NCBI RefSeq assembly: GCF_003703475.1
Contig: NZ_RDQM01000012.1
Coordinates: forward strand, 1-64,000
From: Allofranklinella schreckenbergeri
GTDB lineage: Bacteria > Pseudomonadota > Gammaproteobacteria > Burkholderiales > Burkholderiaceae_C
Direction of reading: 5' to 3'
Length of the DNA stretch: 64,000 nucleotides
The translations under genes were made by a program, and so were the position numbers. Of the stretch, positions 28,814-37,647 are shown piece after piece. The notes below the pieces were generated by a model. That model saw nothing but the letters and a program-made list of their open reading frames with translations, did no database searches and was not told where the DNA came from. How positions within the stretch are numbered: position 1 is the stretch's first letter; every line of letters begins with the position of its first letter.

Positions 28814-29572
28814 GTGATACTTTACGAATACCCCTTTAACGAACGCATCCGGACCTACCTGCGTCTGGAGTATCTGCTGCTGCGTTTGCAAGAGCTGCTG
28901 GGCCGCTCCGACGTCATCGACCACCAATACGCGCTGCAAACCATTTTCGAGGCCGCCGATGTGGCTGCGCGCACCGATCTCAAAACCGACATGCTCAAGG
29001 ATTTGGAGCGCCAGCGCGCCGCGCTCCAAATCTATAAGGACTACCCGGACATCGACCACAGCGTGCTCGATCGCATCTTCACCCGCATCGACTACTGCGC
29101 CAAAAACCTCACCACCATGGCCGGCAAGCCCGGCCAGTTACTCGACGGCAGCGAGTGGCTCACCCAGATTCGCAGCCGCATGGGCATTCCAGGCGGGGTG
29201 TGCAACTTTGATTTGCCGCTGTTTCACCATTGGCTGCACCGCCCTTCGGCCACGCGGCTACGCGACCTGGAAACCTGGGCCAACAGCCTCACGCCCGTGG
29301 CCGACACGGTTTTTCTGCTGCTCAAGCTCATCCGCGACACCGGCACGGCCCACCGCGTCGCCGTCACGCGCGGCCAGTTCCAGCAAAACCTGCCGCCTAC
29401 GCGGGGGTTTCAGCTCCTGCGTTTGTGGGTTGATCCGCGCGATGACGTCACGCCCGAAATCAGCGCCAACCGGCTGCTGGTGTCGGTGCGTTTCATGGAG
29501 CAGGGGCGCGAAGGCAAACCCGTGCCCACCCAGAAAGACCTCTCGCTGGAAGTCGCCATTTGCGGCTTGTAA
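28814..29572 (+). CDS. zapD: Cell division protein ZapD
   Basis: 252-residue cytoplasmic protein that bundles FtsZ filaments (DUF1342). Start is GTG, behind AGGG, giving ILYEYPFNERIRTYLRLEYL, the conserved N-terminus; the frame continues upstream through the small repeat but has no homology there. ALQTIFEAADVAARTDLKTD and RSRMGIPGGVCNFDLP are family regions. Usually found between coaE and yacG near ftsZ; here it stands alone. Confidence 0.93.
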   Translation: MILYEYPFNERIRTYLRLEYLLLRLQELLGRSDVIDHQYALQTIFEAADVAARTDLKTDMLKDLERQRAALQIYKDYPDIDHSVLDRIFTRIDYCAKNLTTMAGKPGQLLDGSEWLTQIRSRMGIPGGVCNFDLPLFHHWLHRPSATRLRDLETWANSLTPVADTVFLLLKLIRDTGTAHRVAVTRGQFQQNLPPTRGFQLLRLWVDPRDDVTPEISANRLLVSVRFMEQGREGKPVPTQKDLSLEVAICGL

Positions 29573-29703
29573 GCGGCAACCGGCTTGCCCCACCTCAGCC
29601 ACCGCTTTTACCTGCGGTTTACGCCAGGCCAACCGTGCAGCCTTCCAGCGGGCCGATAGTTCGCGCTTTGGGCGCTTTCGCCCTTTTTACTTGAAGCATT
29701 GCC

Positions 29704-30438
29704 ATGAATCCTTCCCTCAACAGCACCATTTTGATGATTGAGGATGACGCGCGCCTGGCGCAAATGGTGTCTGAATACCTGGCGCAATCGGGCTTTCGCA
29801 TTGAGCACGCGCCCGACGCCCAAACCGGCCTGGCCTATTTGCAGCACAAAAGCGGGGAGCAACTGCCCGCCTTGGTGCTGCTGGACTTGATGCTGCCGGA
29901 CATGGATGGCCTGGACGTCTGCCGCCACATCCGCACGCTACCTACCGCGGCGGCGCGCCTGCCCGTTCTCATGCTCACGGCCAAGGGCGATCCCATGGAC
30001 CGCGTGATCGGGCTGGAAATCGGCGCCGACGACTACCTGCCCAAACCCTTTGAGCCGCGCGAGCTGCTGGCACGCATCCGCGCCCTGTTGCGCCGCCAGC
30101 AAGTCGGCGCCTTGCCCGGCGGCGAGCACGACGTCATGCAATTTGGCTCGCTCAAAATCGATCGCAGCGCGCGCACCGTCACCGTGGGCGAGCGCCAGGC
30201 AGAGCTGACCTCCTACCAGTTCGACCTGCTGGTGACCATGGCCGAGCGCGCCGGGCGCGTGCTCACGCGCGATCAAATCATGGAGGCCGTGCGCGGCCGG
30301 GAGCTGGAGGCGTTCGACCGCTCCATCGACGTGCACATGGGCCGCATTCGCGCCGCCATCGAAACCGACATCAAAAACCCCCGCCGCATCCTCACCGTGC
30401 GCGGCGTGGGCTACGTCTTTGCCAAGCAACAAGACTGA
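29704..30438 (+). CDS. OmpR-family response regulator
   Basis: 244-residue DNA-binding regulator. Receiver domain (about 1-125) with acidic pair Asp14/Asp15, phospho-acceptor Asp61 (LLDLMLPDMDG) and Lys in YLPKPF; C-terminal winged helix (about 140-240) with RSIDVHMGRIRAAIE and the usual VRGVGYVF end. Its histidine kinase follows 115 bases downstream, separated by a palindromic repeat. Closest in layout to RstA/RstB-type or other porin-regulating pairs; the signal is unknown. Confidence 0.92.
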   Translation: MNPSLNSTILMIEDDARLAQMVSEYLAQSGFRIEHAPDAQTGLAYLQHKSGEQLPALVLLDLMLPDMDGLDVCRHIRTLPTAAARLPVLMLTAKGDPMDRVIGLEIGADDYLPKPFEPRELLARIRALLRRQQVGALPGGEHDVMQFGSLKIDRSARTVTVGERQAELTSYQFDLLVTMAERAGRVLTRDQIMEAVRGRELEAFDRSIDVHMGRIRAAIETDIKNPRRILTVRGVGYVFAKQQD

Positions 30439-30445
30439 TTTCCAG

Positions 30446-30532
30446 TCAATCAAATCAAGAGAAAAACAAAACAAATACCATCATGCCGAAAAAGGCATTT
30501 TTATTTTCTTTTGATATGTAAAATAAAAGCCC
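30446..30532 (+). repeat. AT-rich palindromic element (locus 5)
   Basis: Arms AATCAAATCAAGAGAAAAAC and TTTTCTTTTGATATGTAAAAT flank the core ATGCCGAAAAAGGCAT. It starts eight bases after the response-regulator stop and separates that gene from its kinase. Confidence 0.85.
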
Positions 30533-30553
30533 GCTACACACCAGGACGCTGCC

Positions 30554-31825
30554 GTGGCCTTGCGCAACAACCCCTTTTCCCAACGCATGTACTTGCGCAT
30601 CTGGCTGGCAGTCGTCGGCTGCGTGGCCCTGCTGATGCTGGTGGCCGCCTGGGGCTGGAAAGTCGCGCAGCAACGCAACGACCGCGTGCGCACCATCACC
30701 CCGCGCGAAGTCGTCATCACCCGCATTGATGAGCCACAGCCCCCCATTCGCGGGCTGTCGCTGTATATCCCCAGCGACGACAGCGGCTTTTCGCTGGGCA
30801 TCACCACCGACCAGGGCCACGAATACATCGCCAAATTCGCCCCGCGCGTGGGCGATCGCCCACCGCCGCGCATGCCCAGCGACTGGGAGCTGCTGCTGTT
30901 GGCTCCCCCCTTTGGCTACCTGTGGCTGCTGGGGCTGGTGGGCCTGTCGGTAGTCATCGGCGTCTTTCCCATCATCCGCCACCTGATGAAGCGGCTGGAG
31001 ACGCTGCGGCTGAACGTGCAGAAATTCGGCGCGGGCGATCTCTCCGTGCGCATGCCCATCGATGGCGCGGACGAAGTGGCCGATCTGGCCGGGCAATTCA
31101 ACGCCGCCGCCGCGCGCATTGAAACCCTGGTGCGCGCGCACAAAACCCTGCTGGCCAACGCCTCGCACGAGCTGCGCTCGCCGCTGGCGCGCATCCGCAT
31201 GGGGCTGGAACTGGCCGAAACAGGCGCAGGCCCGAGCCACGCCGCGCGGCAGGAAATCCAGCGCAACATCGCCGAGCTGGACCAACTGATTGATGAAATC
31301 CTGCTCTCCAGCCGCCTGGATCTGGCCGACGACGTCGCCCTGGCCACCGAAGCCGTGGACATCATCGGCCTGGCCGCAGAAGAAGCCGCGCGCGTTGGCG
31401 CCGAGCTGGAGCTGGCCTCGCCCGCCCCGGAAAGCGGCTGGACGATGGAAGTGCTGGGCGAAGCCAAGCTGCTGCGCCGCGCCATCCGCAACCTGCTGGA
31501 AAACGCCCGCCGCTACAGCGAAGGCCCCGTCGAGCTGGCCTTGCATTGGCTGCCCGCCACGCCCGCCCGCCCTGCGGCGCACATCGCCATCCACGTCAGC
31601 GACCGCGGCCCCGGCGTGCCCGCCGAGCTGCGCCAGCGCATCTTCGAGCCGTTTTACCGCGCCCCCGGCGCCAGCGAGCGCTCCGGCGGCGTCGGCCTGG
31701 GCCTGGCGCTGGTTCACACCATCGCCCAACGCCACGGCGGCAGCGTGCGTTGCGAAGGCCGCGAAGGCGGCGGCGCCGTGTTTGTGCTGACTTTGCCCGC
31801 GCTGCCGCCGCAAAAGATCACCTAA
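30554..31825 (+). CDS. Sensor histidine kinase
   Basis: 423 residues. N-terminal transmembrane helix (YLRIWLAVVGCVALLMLVAA), a periplasmic region of about 85 residues, second helix (FGYLWLLGLVGLSVVIGVF), HAMP, dimerisation domain with His205 in ASHELRSPLARIR, and a HATPase domain with N box LLENARRY, DRGPGVP and GGVGLGLALVHTIA. GTG at 30554 (VALRNNPFSQRMYL) is preceded by no clear ribosome binding site, and the ATG at 30587 is the alternative. Partner of the response regulator at 29704. Confidence 0.9.
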   Translation: MALRNNPFSQRMYLRIWLAVVGCVALLMLVAAWGWKVAQQRNDRVRTITPREVVITRIDEPQPPIRGLSLYIPSDDSGFSLGITTDQGHEYIAKFAPRVGDRPPPRMPSDWELLLLAPPFGYLWLLGLVGLSVVIGVFPIIRHLMKRLETLRLNVQKFGAGDLSVRMPIDGADEVADLAGQFNAAAARIETLVRAHKTLLANASHELRSPLARIRMGLELAETGAGPSHAARQEIQRNIAELDQLIDEILLSSRLDLADDVALATEAVDIIGLAAEEAARVGAELELASPAPESGWTMEVLGEAKLLRRAIRNLLENARRYSEGPVELALHWLPATPARPAAHIAIHVSDRGPGVPAELRQRIFEPFYRAPGASERSGGVGLGLALVHTIAQRHGGSVRCEGREGGGAVFVLTLPALPPQKIT

Positions 31826-32061
31826 AGGCGACAAACAGCGCCGAATTTGCCGCTTGCCCCCACTCGGGGCGCAAGCCAGCAGGCGTCTGCGGATATTTGT
31901 CAGTGATAATGGCGCGCGGCCAGAGGCGGGAGAGCAACTTCTCCACCTTTGGCCGCAACCACAGTGCGGTGTTAAATGGTTTCGTGCGAATTTCAGGGAA
32001 ATGTTTGTTGCCCTGCTCCGGGCCCCATCGCTTCGGTCATCAGTTTTCAAGGAGTTCCCGC

Positions 32062-32415
32062 ATGGGCAACAAGCTTTACGTCGGCAATCTGCCGTATTCC
32101 GTTCGCGATGGCGATCTCGAACAAACTTTCAGCCAATTCGGCGCCGTCGTCAGCGCCAAGGTCATGATGGAGCGCGACAGCGGCCGCTCCAAAGGCTTTG
32201 GTTTTGTGGAGATGGCTTCCGAAGCCGAAGCCCAGGCCGCTATCAACGGCATGCATGGGCAAGATATGGGCGGCCGCAGCCTCGTTGTGAACGAAGCACG
32301 CCCGCTGGAGCCACGCCCCCCGCGCAGCGGCTTTGGCGGCGGCCAGCGTCCCGGCGGTTTCCGCAGCCCCTACGGCGGCAATCGCGGTGGCCAGCAAAAC
32401 CACGACAGCTATTAA
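32062..32415 (+). CDS. RRM-type RNA-binding protein
   Basis: 117 residues: one RNA-recognition motif (1-80) with RNP2 KLYVGNLPY and RNP1 KGFGFVEM, followed by a Gly/Arg-rich tail (SGFGGGQRPGGFR). Such small glycine-rich RRM proteins occur across Burkholderiales and cyanobacteria and are often cold- or stress-induced. AAGGAG lies 8 bases upstream of the ATG. The 236-base region before the gene is long for a leader and holds no gene. A strong terminator follows. Confidence 0.92.
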   Translation: MGNKLYVGNLPYSVRDGDLEQTFSQFGAVVSAKVMMERDSGRSKGFGFVEMASEAEAQAAINGMHGQDMGGRSLVVNEARPLEPRPPRSGFGGGQRPGGFRSPYGGNRGGQQNHDSY

Positions 32416-32474
32416 TCATTGAGCGCCTGCCTGCGCCAGCCCTGATCGCGGCTTGAGCCGCGCAGGCACAGCAG

Positions 32475-32520
32475 AAAAAACCGGCTTGAGGTTCGCCTTC
32501 AAGCCGGTTTTTTATTTTTA
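32475..32520 (+). terminator. Terminator after the RRM protein gene
   Basis: AAAAAACCGGCTTGA-GGTTCGCC-TTCAAGCCGGTTTTTT: 15-bp stem ending in a T run, then TATTTTTA. It is 60 bases past the stop and touches the next palindromic element. Confidence 0.92.
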
Positions 32521-32592
32521 GATCAACAGAAAATCCACTTCACCCCTATAAAGCCGAAACAAGTGGATTTTGTTTCTTATTGAATTGTAATT
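32521..32592 (+). repeat. AT-rich palindromic element (locus 6)
   Basis: GAAAATCCACTT pairs with AAGTGGATTTTG around AAGCCGAAAC; the inner stem sequence differs from other copies on both sides yet still pairs. Outer arms GATCAACAG and TTGAATTGTAA. It lies between the terminator and the convergent coaD stop. Confidence 0.82.
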
Positions 32593-32595
32593 TTG

Positions 32596-33102
32596 CTACG
32601 CCTGCGCCGCGCGCTCCGCAACACGGGCGCACAGGCGTTCATAGACCAGCGGGGCCACGAAAGAGGCCACCTCGCCGCCCAGGGTGGCGATCTCGCGCAC
32701 GTAGGTGCTGCTGACGTATTGGTACTGCTCCGATGGCGTCATGAAAATGGTTTCCGCCTCCGGCATGAGCTTGCGGTTCATGCCCGCGAGCTGGACTTCG
32801 TAATCAAAATCCATCACCCCGCGCACGCCCCGCACCATGACGTGGGCGCCTTGCTGGCGCATGAAATCGCACATCAGGCCATCAAAGCTGTGCACGCTCA
32901 GATGGGGCACATCGGCCAGCACCTGGCGCGCCATCTCCATGCGCTCGGCCAGGGTGAACAGGGTTTTCTTGTGGTGCCCGGCGGCCACGGCGACGATGAA
33001 GCGGTCGAACATGCGCGCAGCGCGGCGGATCATCTCCTCGTGGCCGCGCGTGATGGGGTCAAACGTGCCGGGGAAAACAGCCAGGGTGGCGGCAGAGGGC
33101 AT
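32596..33102 (-). CDS. coaD: Phosphopantetheine adenylyltransferase
   Basis: 168-residue hexameric enzyme of the nucleotidyltransferase fold that transfers AMP to 4'-phosphopantetheine in CoA synthesis. LAVFPGTFDPITRGHEEMI carries the T/HxGH-type motif. DFDYEVQLAGMNRKL and SSTYVREIATLGG are conserved. Start MPSAATLAV follows AAAGGAC. folA lies upstream on the same strand, 41 bases away. The reading frame remains open far upstream on this strand but without homology beyond the ATG. Confidence 0.96.
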   Translation of the reverse strand: MPSAATLAVFPGTFDPITRGHEEMIRRAARMFDRFIVAVAAGHHKKTLFTLAERMEMARQVLADVPHLSVHSFDGLMCDFMRQQGAHVMVRGVRGVMDFDYEVQLAGMNRKLMPEAETIFMTPSEQYQYVSSTYVREIATLGGEVASFVAPLVYERLCARVAERAAQA

Positions 33103-33143
33103 GGCAAAAGTCCTTTGGGCGGAAAGAGAGAAACACCCCTGCG

Positions 33144-33734
33144 TCAGGGCACACAGGCGGGCCTTGTGCAGCGGCGGGCAGCGCCATCGGCGCGGCGCTG
33201 GTAATGCACGAAATCGAAGCGCACGGGCGCGCCGCCCGCCTGCAACGGCCCGTGCTGGGGGTGGCGGGACATTTCCACGAATGCGCTGCGATCCCAAGTG
33301 GGAAAGACGGTATCGCCCTGCACCTGCGCCGCAATTTCCGTCAAATACAAATCGCTGGCCTCGGGCAATGCCAGGGCGTACAACTGCGCCCCGCCGATGA
33401 CGAAAACGGTGGGCGTGCGCCCGGCCATGGCCGCATCGGTCTTGACGGCCAGGGCGCTGGCCAAGCGCCGGGCCTGACCCCAATCGGCGGCAAGGTAAGC
33501 GCCTGGCGGCAAGTCCAGCGGCTGCGAGGAGAGCACCACGTGGGGCCGACCGGGCAGCAGGCCGGGCAGCGACGCCCAGGTGCGGCGGCCCATCACCATG
33601 GGCCAACCCATGGTCTGGTTCTTGAAGTAGCGAAAGTCTTGCGGCAAATGCCAAGGCATGCCGCCCTCGCGCCCGATCACGCCATTGGCGGCAACAGCGG
33701 CAATCAGGGCAAGGCGCACGGGGGCAAGAGTCAT
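33144..33734 (-). CDS. folA: Dihydrofolate reductase
   Basis: 196 residues from MTLAPVRLALIAAVAANGVI; reduces dihydrofolate with NADPH. GGMPWHLPQDFRYFK contains the catalytic aspartate, MVMGRRTWASL the NADPH motif and VIGGAQLYALAL the second cofactor contact. Slightly longer than usual owing to a C-terminal extension of about 20 residues (RRADGAARRCTRPACVP). An ATG 96 bases upstream is in frame but adds unrelated sequence. thyA, the enzyme that creates its substrate, lies at 61 kb. Confidence 0.95.
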   Translation of the reverse strand: MTLAPVRLALIAAVAANGVIGREGGMPWHLPQDFRYFKNQTMGWPMVMGRRTWASLPGLLPGRPHVVLSSQPLDLPPGAYLAADWGQARRLASALAVKTDAAMAGRTPTVFVIGGAQLYALALPEASDLYLTEIAAQVQGDTVFPTWDRSAFVEMSRHPQHGPLQAGGAPVRFDFVHYQRRADGAARRCTRPACVP

Positions 33735-33876
33735 AGGCGAGAAAGCGCGGGCGCGGGGCTGTGGTTCTGAGAAGGGCGCAGAGCATACTGCAACAGCGCC
33801 CTGCGCTCGGGCGCATTCGAGGCGCAACACGCTCTATGATGCCCCGTTGTTCTTCCCCTTTGTTTGACTGAAAACC

Positions 33877-34701
33877 ATGCCCAAGCGCACCACGTATTTC
33901 GTCTCCGACGGCACCGGCATCACCGCCGAAATGTTCGGCAACGCCATCCTGGCCCAGTTTGATATGGATTCGCGCAGGGTGCGCCTGCCGTTTGTGGACA
34001 CGGTGGACAAAGCCCATCAGGCCATCCGCCAGATCAACCACAGCTTTGATCTGGACAAGCACAAGCCCATCGTCTTTACCACGCTGGTCAACCCCGAAGT
34101 GCAAGAAGTGTTCGCCCAACATTGCCAGGCGCTGGTGATGGACATGTTCGGCCGCTTTGTGCGCCCGCTGGAGGAGGAGCTGGGCATCAAATCGCACCAC
34201 CGCGTGGGCCGCTTCACCGATATCAGCAAAAGCAAGGAATACTCCGACCGCATGGAGGCCATCAACTACACACTGGCGCACGACGACGGCCAATCCAACA
34301 CCGATCTGGCCAGCGCCGACGTGATCCTGGTGGGCGTGAGCCGCAGCGGCAAAACCCCCACCAGCCTGTACCTGGCCATGCAGTATGGGCTGAAAGTGGC
34401 CAATTACCCGCTGATTCCGGAAGATTTCGAGCGCCGCCAACTGCCCGCCGCGCTGGTGCCGCTGAAGAAAAAGCTCTTTGGCCTGACCATCCTGCCCGAG
34501 CGCCTTTCGGAAATCCGCAACGAGCGCCGCCCCGGCTCGCGCTACGCCAGCCTGGAAAACTGCCGCATGGAAGTGCACGAGGCCGAAAGCATGATGCGCC
34601 GCGCGGGGGTCAGTTGGCTCTCCACCACCACCAAATCGATTGAAGAAATCTCCACCACCATCTTGCAAGAGCTGCTGCCCGGGCGCATGGCCGTGCAGTG
34701 A
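33877..34701 (+). CDS. ppsR: Phosphoenolpyruvate synthase regulatory protein (bifunctional kinase/pyrophosphorylase)
   Basis: 274 residues, DUF299. Controls PEP synthase by ADP-dependent phosphorylation and Pi-dependent dephosphorylation of a threonine next to the catalytic histidine. The N-terminal signature YFVSDGTGITAEMFGNAIL and the P-loop GVSRSGKTPTSLYLA are intact. In many betaproteobacteria it is next to ppsA; ppsA is not within this window on either side. Divergent from folA, with 142 bases between. Confidence 0.95.
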   Translation: MPKRTTYFVSDGTGITAEMFGNAILAQFDMDSRRVRLPFVDTVDKAHQAIRQINHSFDLDKHKPIVFTTLVNPEVQEVFAQHCQALVMDMFGRFVRPLEEELGIKSHHRVGRFTDISKSKEYSDRMEAINYTLAHDDGQSNTDLASADVILVGVSRSGKTPTSLYLAMQYGLKVANYPLIPEDFERRQLPAALVPLKKKLFGLTILPERLSEIRNERRPGSRYASLENCRMEVHEAESMMRRAGVSWLSTTTKSIEEISTTILQELLPGRMAVQ

Positions 34702-34881
34702 CGCCCCCACGCGCTCGGCCCCTTGATCGCGCGGCCTATACTGCGCGGCTCGATTCAACCCGCCGTCCCGCCATCGTCCATGCGCCGCTGCTTGTCGCCC
34801 CCAGCGCATGGCCGACCAGCCAGCCTTTGCCACCGCTTTGCGCCAGCGACGGCCCACTCCACCGCAGAAAGGCTGCCTCTC

Positions 34882-35712
34882 ATGCTCCCCTCCCGCCCCC
34901 TCTCCCACCTCTGCCGTCTGGCCCTCATCGGCTGCACTTTTGCCCTGGGCGCGGCCCAGGCCGCAGGCGAGAGCAAACCGCTCAAAGTAGGCGTCATCCC
35001 CGTCGTCGCCAACGCGGCAACGGAAGTCGCCATCCAGCAAGCCAAGGCCCAGGGCCTGGAGGTGCAATTGGTGGAATTCAGCGACTGGGTGCTGCCCAAC
35101 ACCGCCGTGGCCGATGGCGCGGTGGATGTGAACTTCTTCCAGCACGCGCCGTTCTTGCAATTGTTCAACCAAAAGCAAAACGCCCAGCTCACACCCATTG
35201 CCTACGGCTATTCGACCACCATGGGCCTGTACTCCAAAAAGCTGAAAAAAGGCGACGCCGTGCCCGAGGGCGCCACCATTGCCATTCCGTCGGACCCCGT
35301 CAACGCCGCGCGCGCCTTGCTGCTGCTGCAATCGGCCGGGCTCATCACGCTCAAGCCCGGCGTGACGACCCAAGCCAAGCTGGAAGACATCACCGCCAAC
35401 CCGAAAAACATCCGCATCGTCCCCATCGAAGGCGCACACGCCGCGCGCTCTTTCGATGACGTAACCGCCTCCGTCACCTACGCCACCTTTGCCAAGCAGG
35501 CTGGCATTGCCGAAACCGACGGGCTGTTCTTCGACAACACCGACGCCGAAAACCTGCGCCGCTACGCCATCCGCTGGGTGACCAAACCCGAGCGCGCCCA
35601 AGACCCACGCATCCTGCAATTCATCGAGATTTACCAGCAAAGCCCCGAGGTGCGCGCCACGCTGCGCAAACACTATGGCGAGCTGATCGACTTCCCCTGG
35701 CTGCAAAAGTAA
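34882..35712 (+). CDS. MetQ/NlpA-type substrate-binding lipoprotein
   Basis: 276-residue periplasmic binding protein of the methionine ABC family. The signal sequence ends in LALIGC, compatible with a lipobox; cleavage at Cys18 would anchor it to a membrane. KVGVIPVVANAATEVA and NFFQHAPFLQLFN are typical of this group. Residue choice of D- or L-methionine cannot be read. No metN or metI is near, so it works with a remote transporter. Start ATG follows AGAAAGG; a TTG further upstream adds sequence without homology. Confidence 0.88.
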   Translation: MLPSRPLSHLCRLALIGCTFALGAAQAAGESKPLKVGVIPVVANAATEVAIQQAKAQGLEVQLVEFSDWVLPNTAVADGAVDVNFFQHAPFLQLFNQKQNAQLTPIAYGYSTTMGLYSKKLKKGDAVPEGATIAIPSDPVNAARALLLLQSAGLITLKPGVTTQAKLEDITANPKNIRIVPIEGAHAARSFDDVTASVTYATFAKQAGIAETDGLFFDNTDAENLRRYAIRWVTKPERAQDPRILQFIEIYQQSPEVRATLRKHYGELIDFPWLQK

Positions 35713-35717
35713 GCGAC

Positions 35718-35810
35718 AAAATTACACATCAAAGGAAATAACAAAATCCTCTCACGGCATGAAGATATTGCCACGAGAGGATTTTTTATCAACCTTTGAT
35801 TTAAAAAATT
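35718..35810 (-). repeat. AT-rich palindromic element (locus 7)
   Basis: AAAATCCTCTC pairs with GAGAGGATTTTTT around GGCATGAAGATATTGCC; outer arms ATTACACATCAAAGGAAAT and ATCAACCTTTGATTT. It has one of the longest perfect inner stems in the family and differs from the standard core. Starts six bases after the metQ-like stop. Confidence 0.85.
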
Positions 35811-35864
35811 TCACCCGACCCGGAAAATCCAAATGAAACGCCCACAAGCCAGCGCATCTTCACG

Positions 35865-35900
35865 CCCTTCCCCGCTTGCGGGGGAGGGTTGGGGTGGGGG
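35865..35900. repeat. GC-rich hairpin repeat
   Basis: CCCTTCCCCGC-TT-GCGGGGGAGGG followed by TTGGGGTGGGGGTG. The hairpin plus G-rich tail resembles a dispersed repeat that I have seen in many high-GC proteobacterial genomes. It lies downstream of the rsuA-like gene. Confidence 0.5.
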
Positions 35901-35945
35901 TGTGCGCCCGCCAGGGCGCTGAGCACAGGCTCTGGCGCATCAGCC

Positions 35946-36716
35946 TCACCCCAGCAAAGCCAGCTCCTGCTCGCCCAGCCAGCGCCATTGGCCGGGGGCC
36001 AGATCGCTTGGCAGGCGCAGGCCGCCGATCTGGCTGCGGTGCAACGCCTCGACGCGGTTGCCTACGGCGGCGAGCATGCGTTTGACCTGGTGGTATTTGC
36101 CCGCGTGCAGGGTCAGGCTGATGTGGGTGGGGGCGTGCTGCTGCACGGCATCGGCGCGCACTTGCTCGTGTTGGGCGCGGTCGCGCAACGTCACGCCGTC
36201 GAGCAAAGCGGCGATGGCCTGGGGTGTGACCGGGTGGCGGGTGTGGACTTCGTACACCTTGGGCACCGCATGTTTGGGCGAGCTGAGGCGGTGGATGAAG
36301 CGCCCATCGTCCGAGAGCAGCAGTAGGCCGGTGGTGTCCTGATCGAGTCGGCCAATGGCTTGCACGCCAGCCTGGCCGCCTTTGACGGGGCGCTGGCGCA
36401 GCGGCGCGGGCAGCAGGGTATAGACGCTGGGCCAGGCCGAGGGTTTTTGCGAGCATTCCACCCCGGCTGGTTTGTGCAGCATCACATAGGCTTTGGCGTG
36501 GCAGGGCCAGATCTGGCCTTGCACGTTCAGGCGCAGGGTTTCGGGCTGCTGCACCCACAGCGCGCCGTCGCGTACGTCCTGCCAGGGGCCTTCGCCCTGG
36601 GCGATGCGCACATGCCCGCCCTGGATCAGCCCCCAGCACACGCGCCGCGTGCCAAAGCCCTGGGTGTAGAGGATTTCTGCCAGCTCGCAGCCGGGCATGC
36701 CGCGCACATCACTCAT
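35946..36716 (-). CDS. rsuA: 16S rRNA pseudouridine-516 synthase (RsuA family)
   Basis: 256 residues: an S4-like N-terminal domain (GCELAEILYTQGFGTRRVCWG) and the RsuA/RluE catalytic domain with Asp125 in IGRLDQDTTGLLLL. Forms pseudouridine at position 516 of 16S rRNA in E. coli; RluB/E/F alternatives have other lengths or motifs, so the specific site is probable rather than certain. Immediately upstream on the same strand is the LOG-family gene (12 bases before). Confidence 0.88.
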   Translation of the reverse strand: MSDVRGMPGCELAEILYTQGFGTRRVCWGLIQGGHVRIAQGEGPWQDVRDGALWVQQPETLRLNVQGQIWPCHAKAYVMLHKPAGVECSQKPSAWPSVYTLLPAPLRQRPVKGGQAGVQAIGRLDQDTTGLLLLSDDGRFIHRLSSPKHAVPKVYEVHTRHPVTPQAIAALLDGVTLRDRAQHEQVRADAVQQHAPTHISLTLHAGKYHQVKRMLAAVGNRVEALHRSQIGGLRLPSDLAPGQWRWLGEQELALLG

Positions 36717-36728
36717 GCCACCGGGCCC

Positions 36729-37607
36729 TCACGCTTCATCGGCCTGGACTTGGTAGAACTGACGGATGCACTCCCAGGCGTCTTCGGGCGTGTCGCTGTA
36801 ATGCACCAGCTCCAAATCTTCGGGGGCGATCATGCCTTCTTGCGCCAGCATCTCCAGGTTCAGCAGGCGCTTCCAGTACTCCGAGCCAAATAGCACGATG
36901 GGCACGCGCTTGGCTTTGCGTGTTTGCACCAGGGTGAGCACTTCAAACAGCTCATCGAGCGTGCCAAACCCGCCGGGGAACACCACCAGCGCCTTGGAGC
37001 GGATGAGAAAGTGCATTTTGCGCAGCGCAAAGTAATGGAATTTGAAGCTCAGCCCCGGCGTGATGTAGCGGTTGCCGCTTTGCTCGTGCGGCAGGGTAAT
37101 GTTCAGGCCCACATTGAGCGCACCGGCTTCAAACGCGCCACGGTTGGCCGCCTCCATGATGCCGGGGCCGCCGCCCGTGCAAATCACGAAGCGATCCTGC
37201 ACGGGCAGGGATTCGCAGGCGCGCGCCACCAGGTTGGCGAACGTGCGCGCGCTCTCGTAATAGTGTGCATTGCGCGCATTGCGCTCGGCCAGGGCCAGGG
37301 CTTGGGCATCGCCGCTGGCGCGCGCGGCGTCGAGCTGCCGCTGCGCCGTTTGCGCATCCAACACGCGCGCGCCGCCAAACACCACCACCGTGTGGTGCAC
37401 GCCACGCGCTTCTTGCTCCAGCTCGGGCTTGAGCAGCTCCAACTGAAAGCGGATGCCGCGCGTTTCCTTGCGTGAGAGAAATTCGGGGTCATCAAACGCC
37501 AGCCGGTACGACTGCGGTTGCAGGGCCTTGGGGTTCAAGTCCTGCGCACCGATTTCTTCAATCGAATGGGTCAGGGTTTCGCTGATGTGCGGCGGAATTG
37601 CTCTCAT
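36729..37607 (-). CDS. LOG-family protein (possible nucleotide 5'-monophosphate nucleosidase)
   Basis: 292-residue Rossmann-like protein. GGGPGIMEAANRGAFEAGA and PGGFGTLDELFE are the two signature motifs of the lysine-decarboxylase-like/LOG family, which hydrolyses cytokinin or other nucleoside monophosphates. The N-terminal ~65 residues are an extension beyond the core. MRAIPPHISETL is the most reasonable start. It is the first gene of a probable two-gene unit with the rsuA-like gene. Confidence 0.85.
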   Translation of the reverse strand: MRAIPPHISETLTHSIEEIGAQDLNPKALQPQSYRLAFDDPEFLSRKETRGIRFQLELLKPELEQEARGVHHTVVVFGGARVLDAQTAQRQLDAARASGDAQALALAERNARNAHYYESARTFANLVARACESLPVQDRFVICTGGGPGIMEAANRGAFEAGALNVGLNITLPHEQSGNRYITPGLSFKFHYFALRKMHFLIRSKALVVFPGGFGTLDELFEVLTLVQTRKAKRVPIVLFGSEYWKRLLNLEMLAQEGMIAPEDLELVHYSDTPEDAWECIRQFYQVQADEA

Positions 37608-37647
37608 GGATGCCTCGCAATGTAGGGGTGAATGGTTCGGGATGAAA

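Noticed and set aside
33826-33836. AACACGCTCTA near ppsR, resembling an IS5-type end
   Set aside because: Only 11 bases match and no partner repeat is found nearby; may be chance or a tiny remnant.
33103-35706. Continuation of the coaD frame far upstream as a 1036-residue protein
   Set aside because: The part before the coaD ATG is antisense to ppsR and the MetQ-like gene and has no homology.
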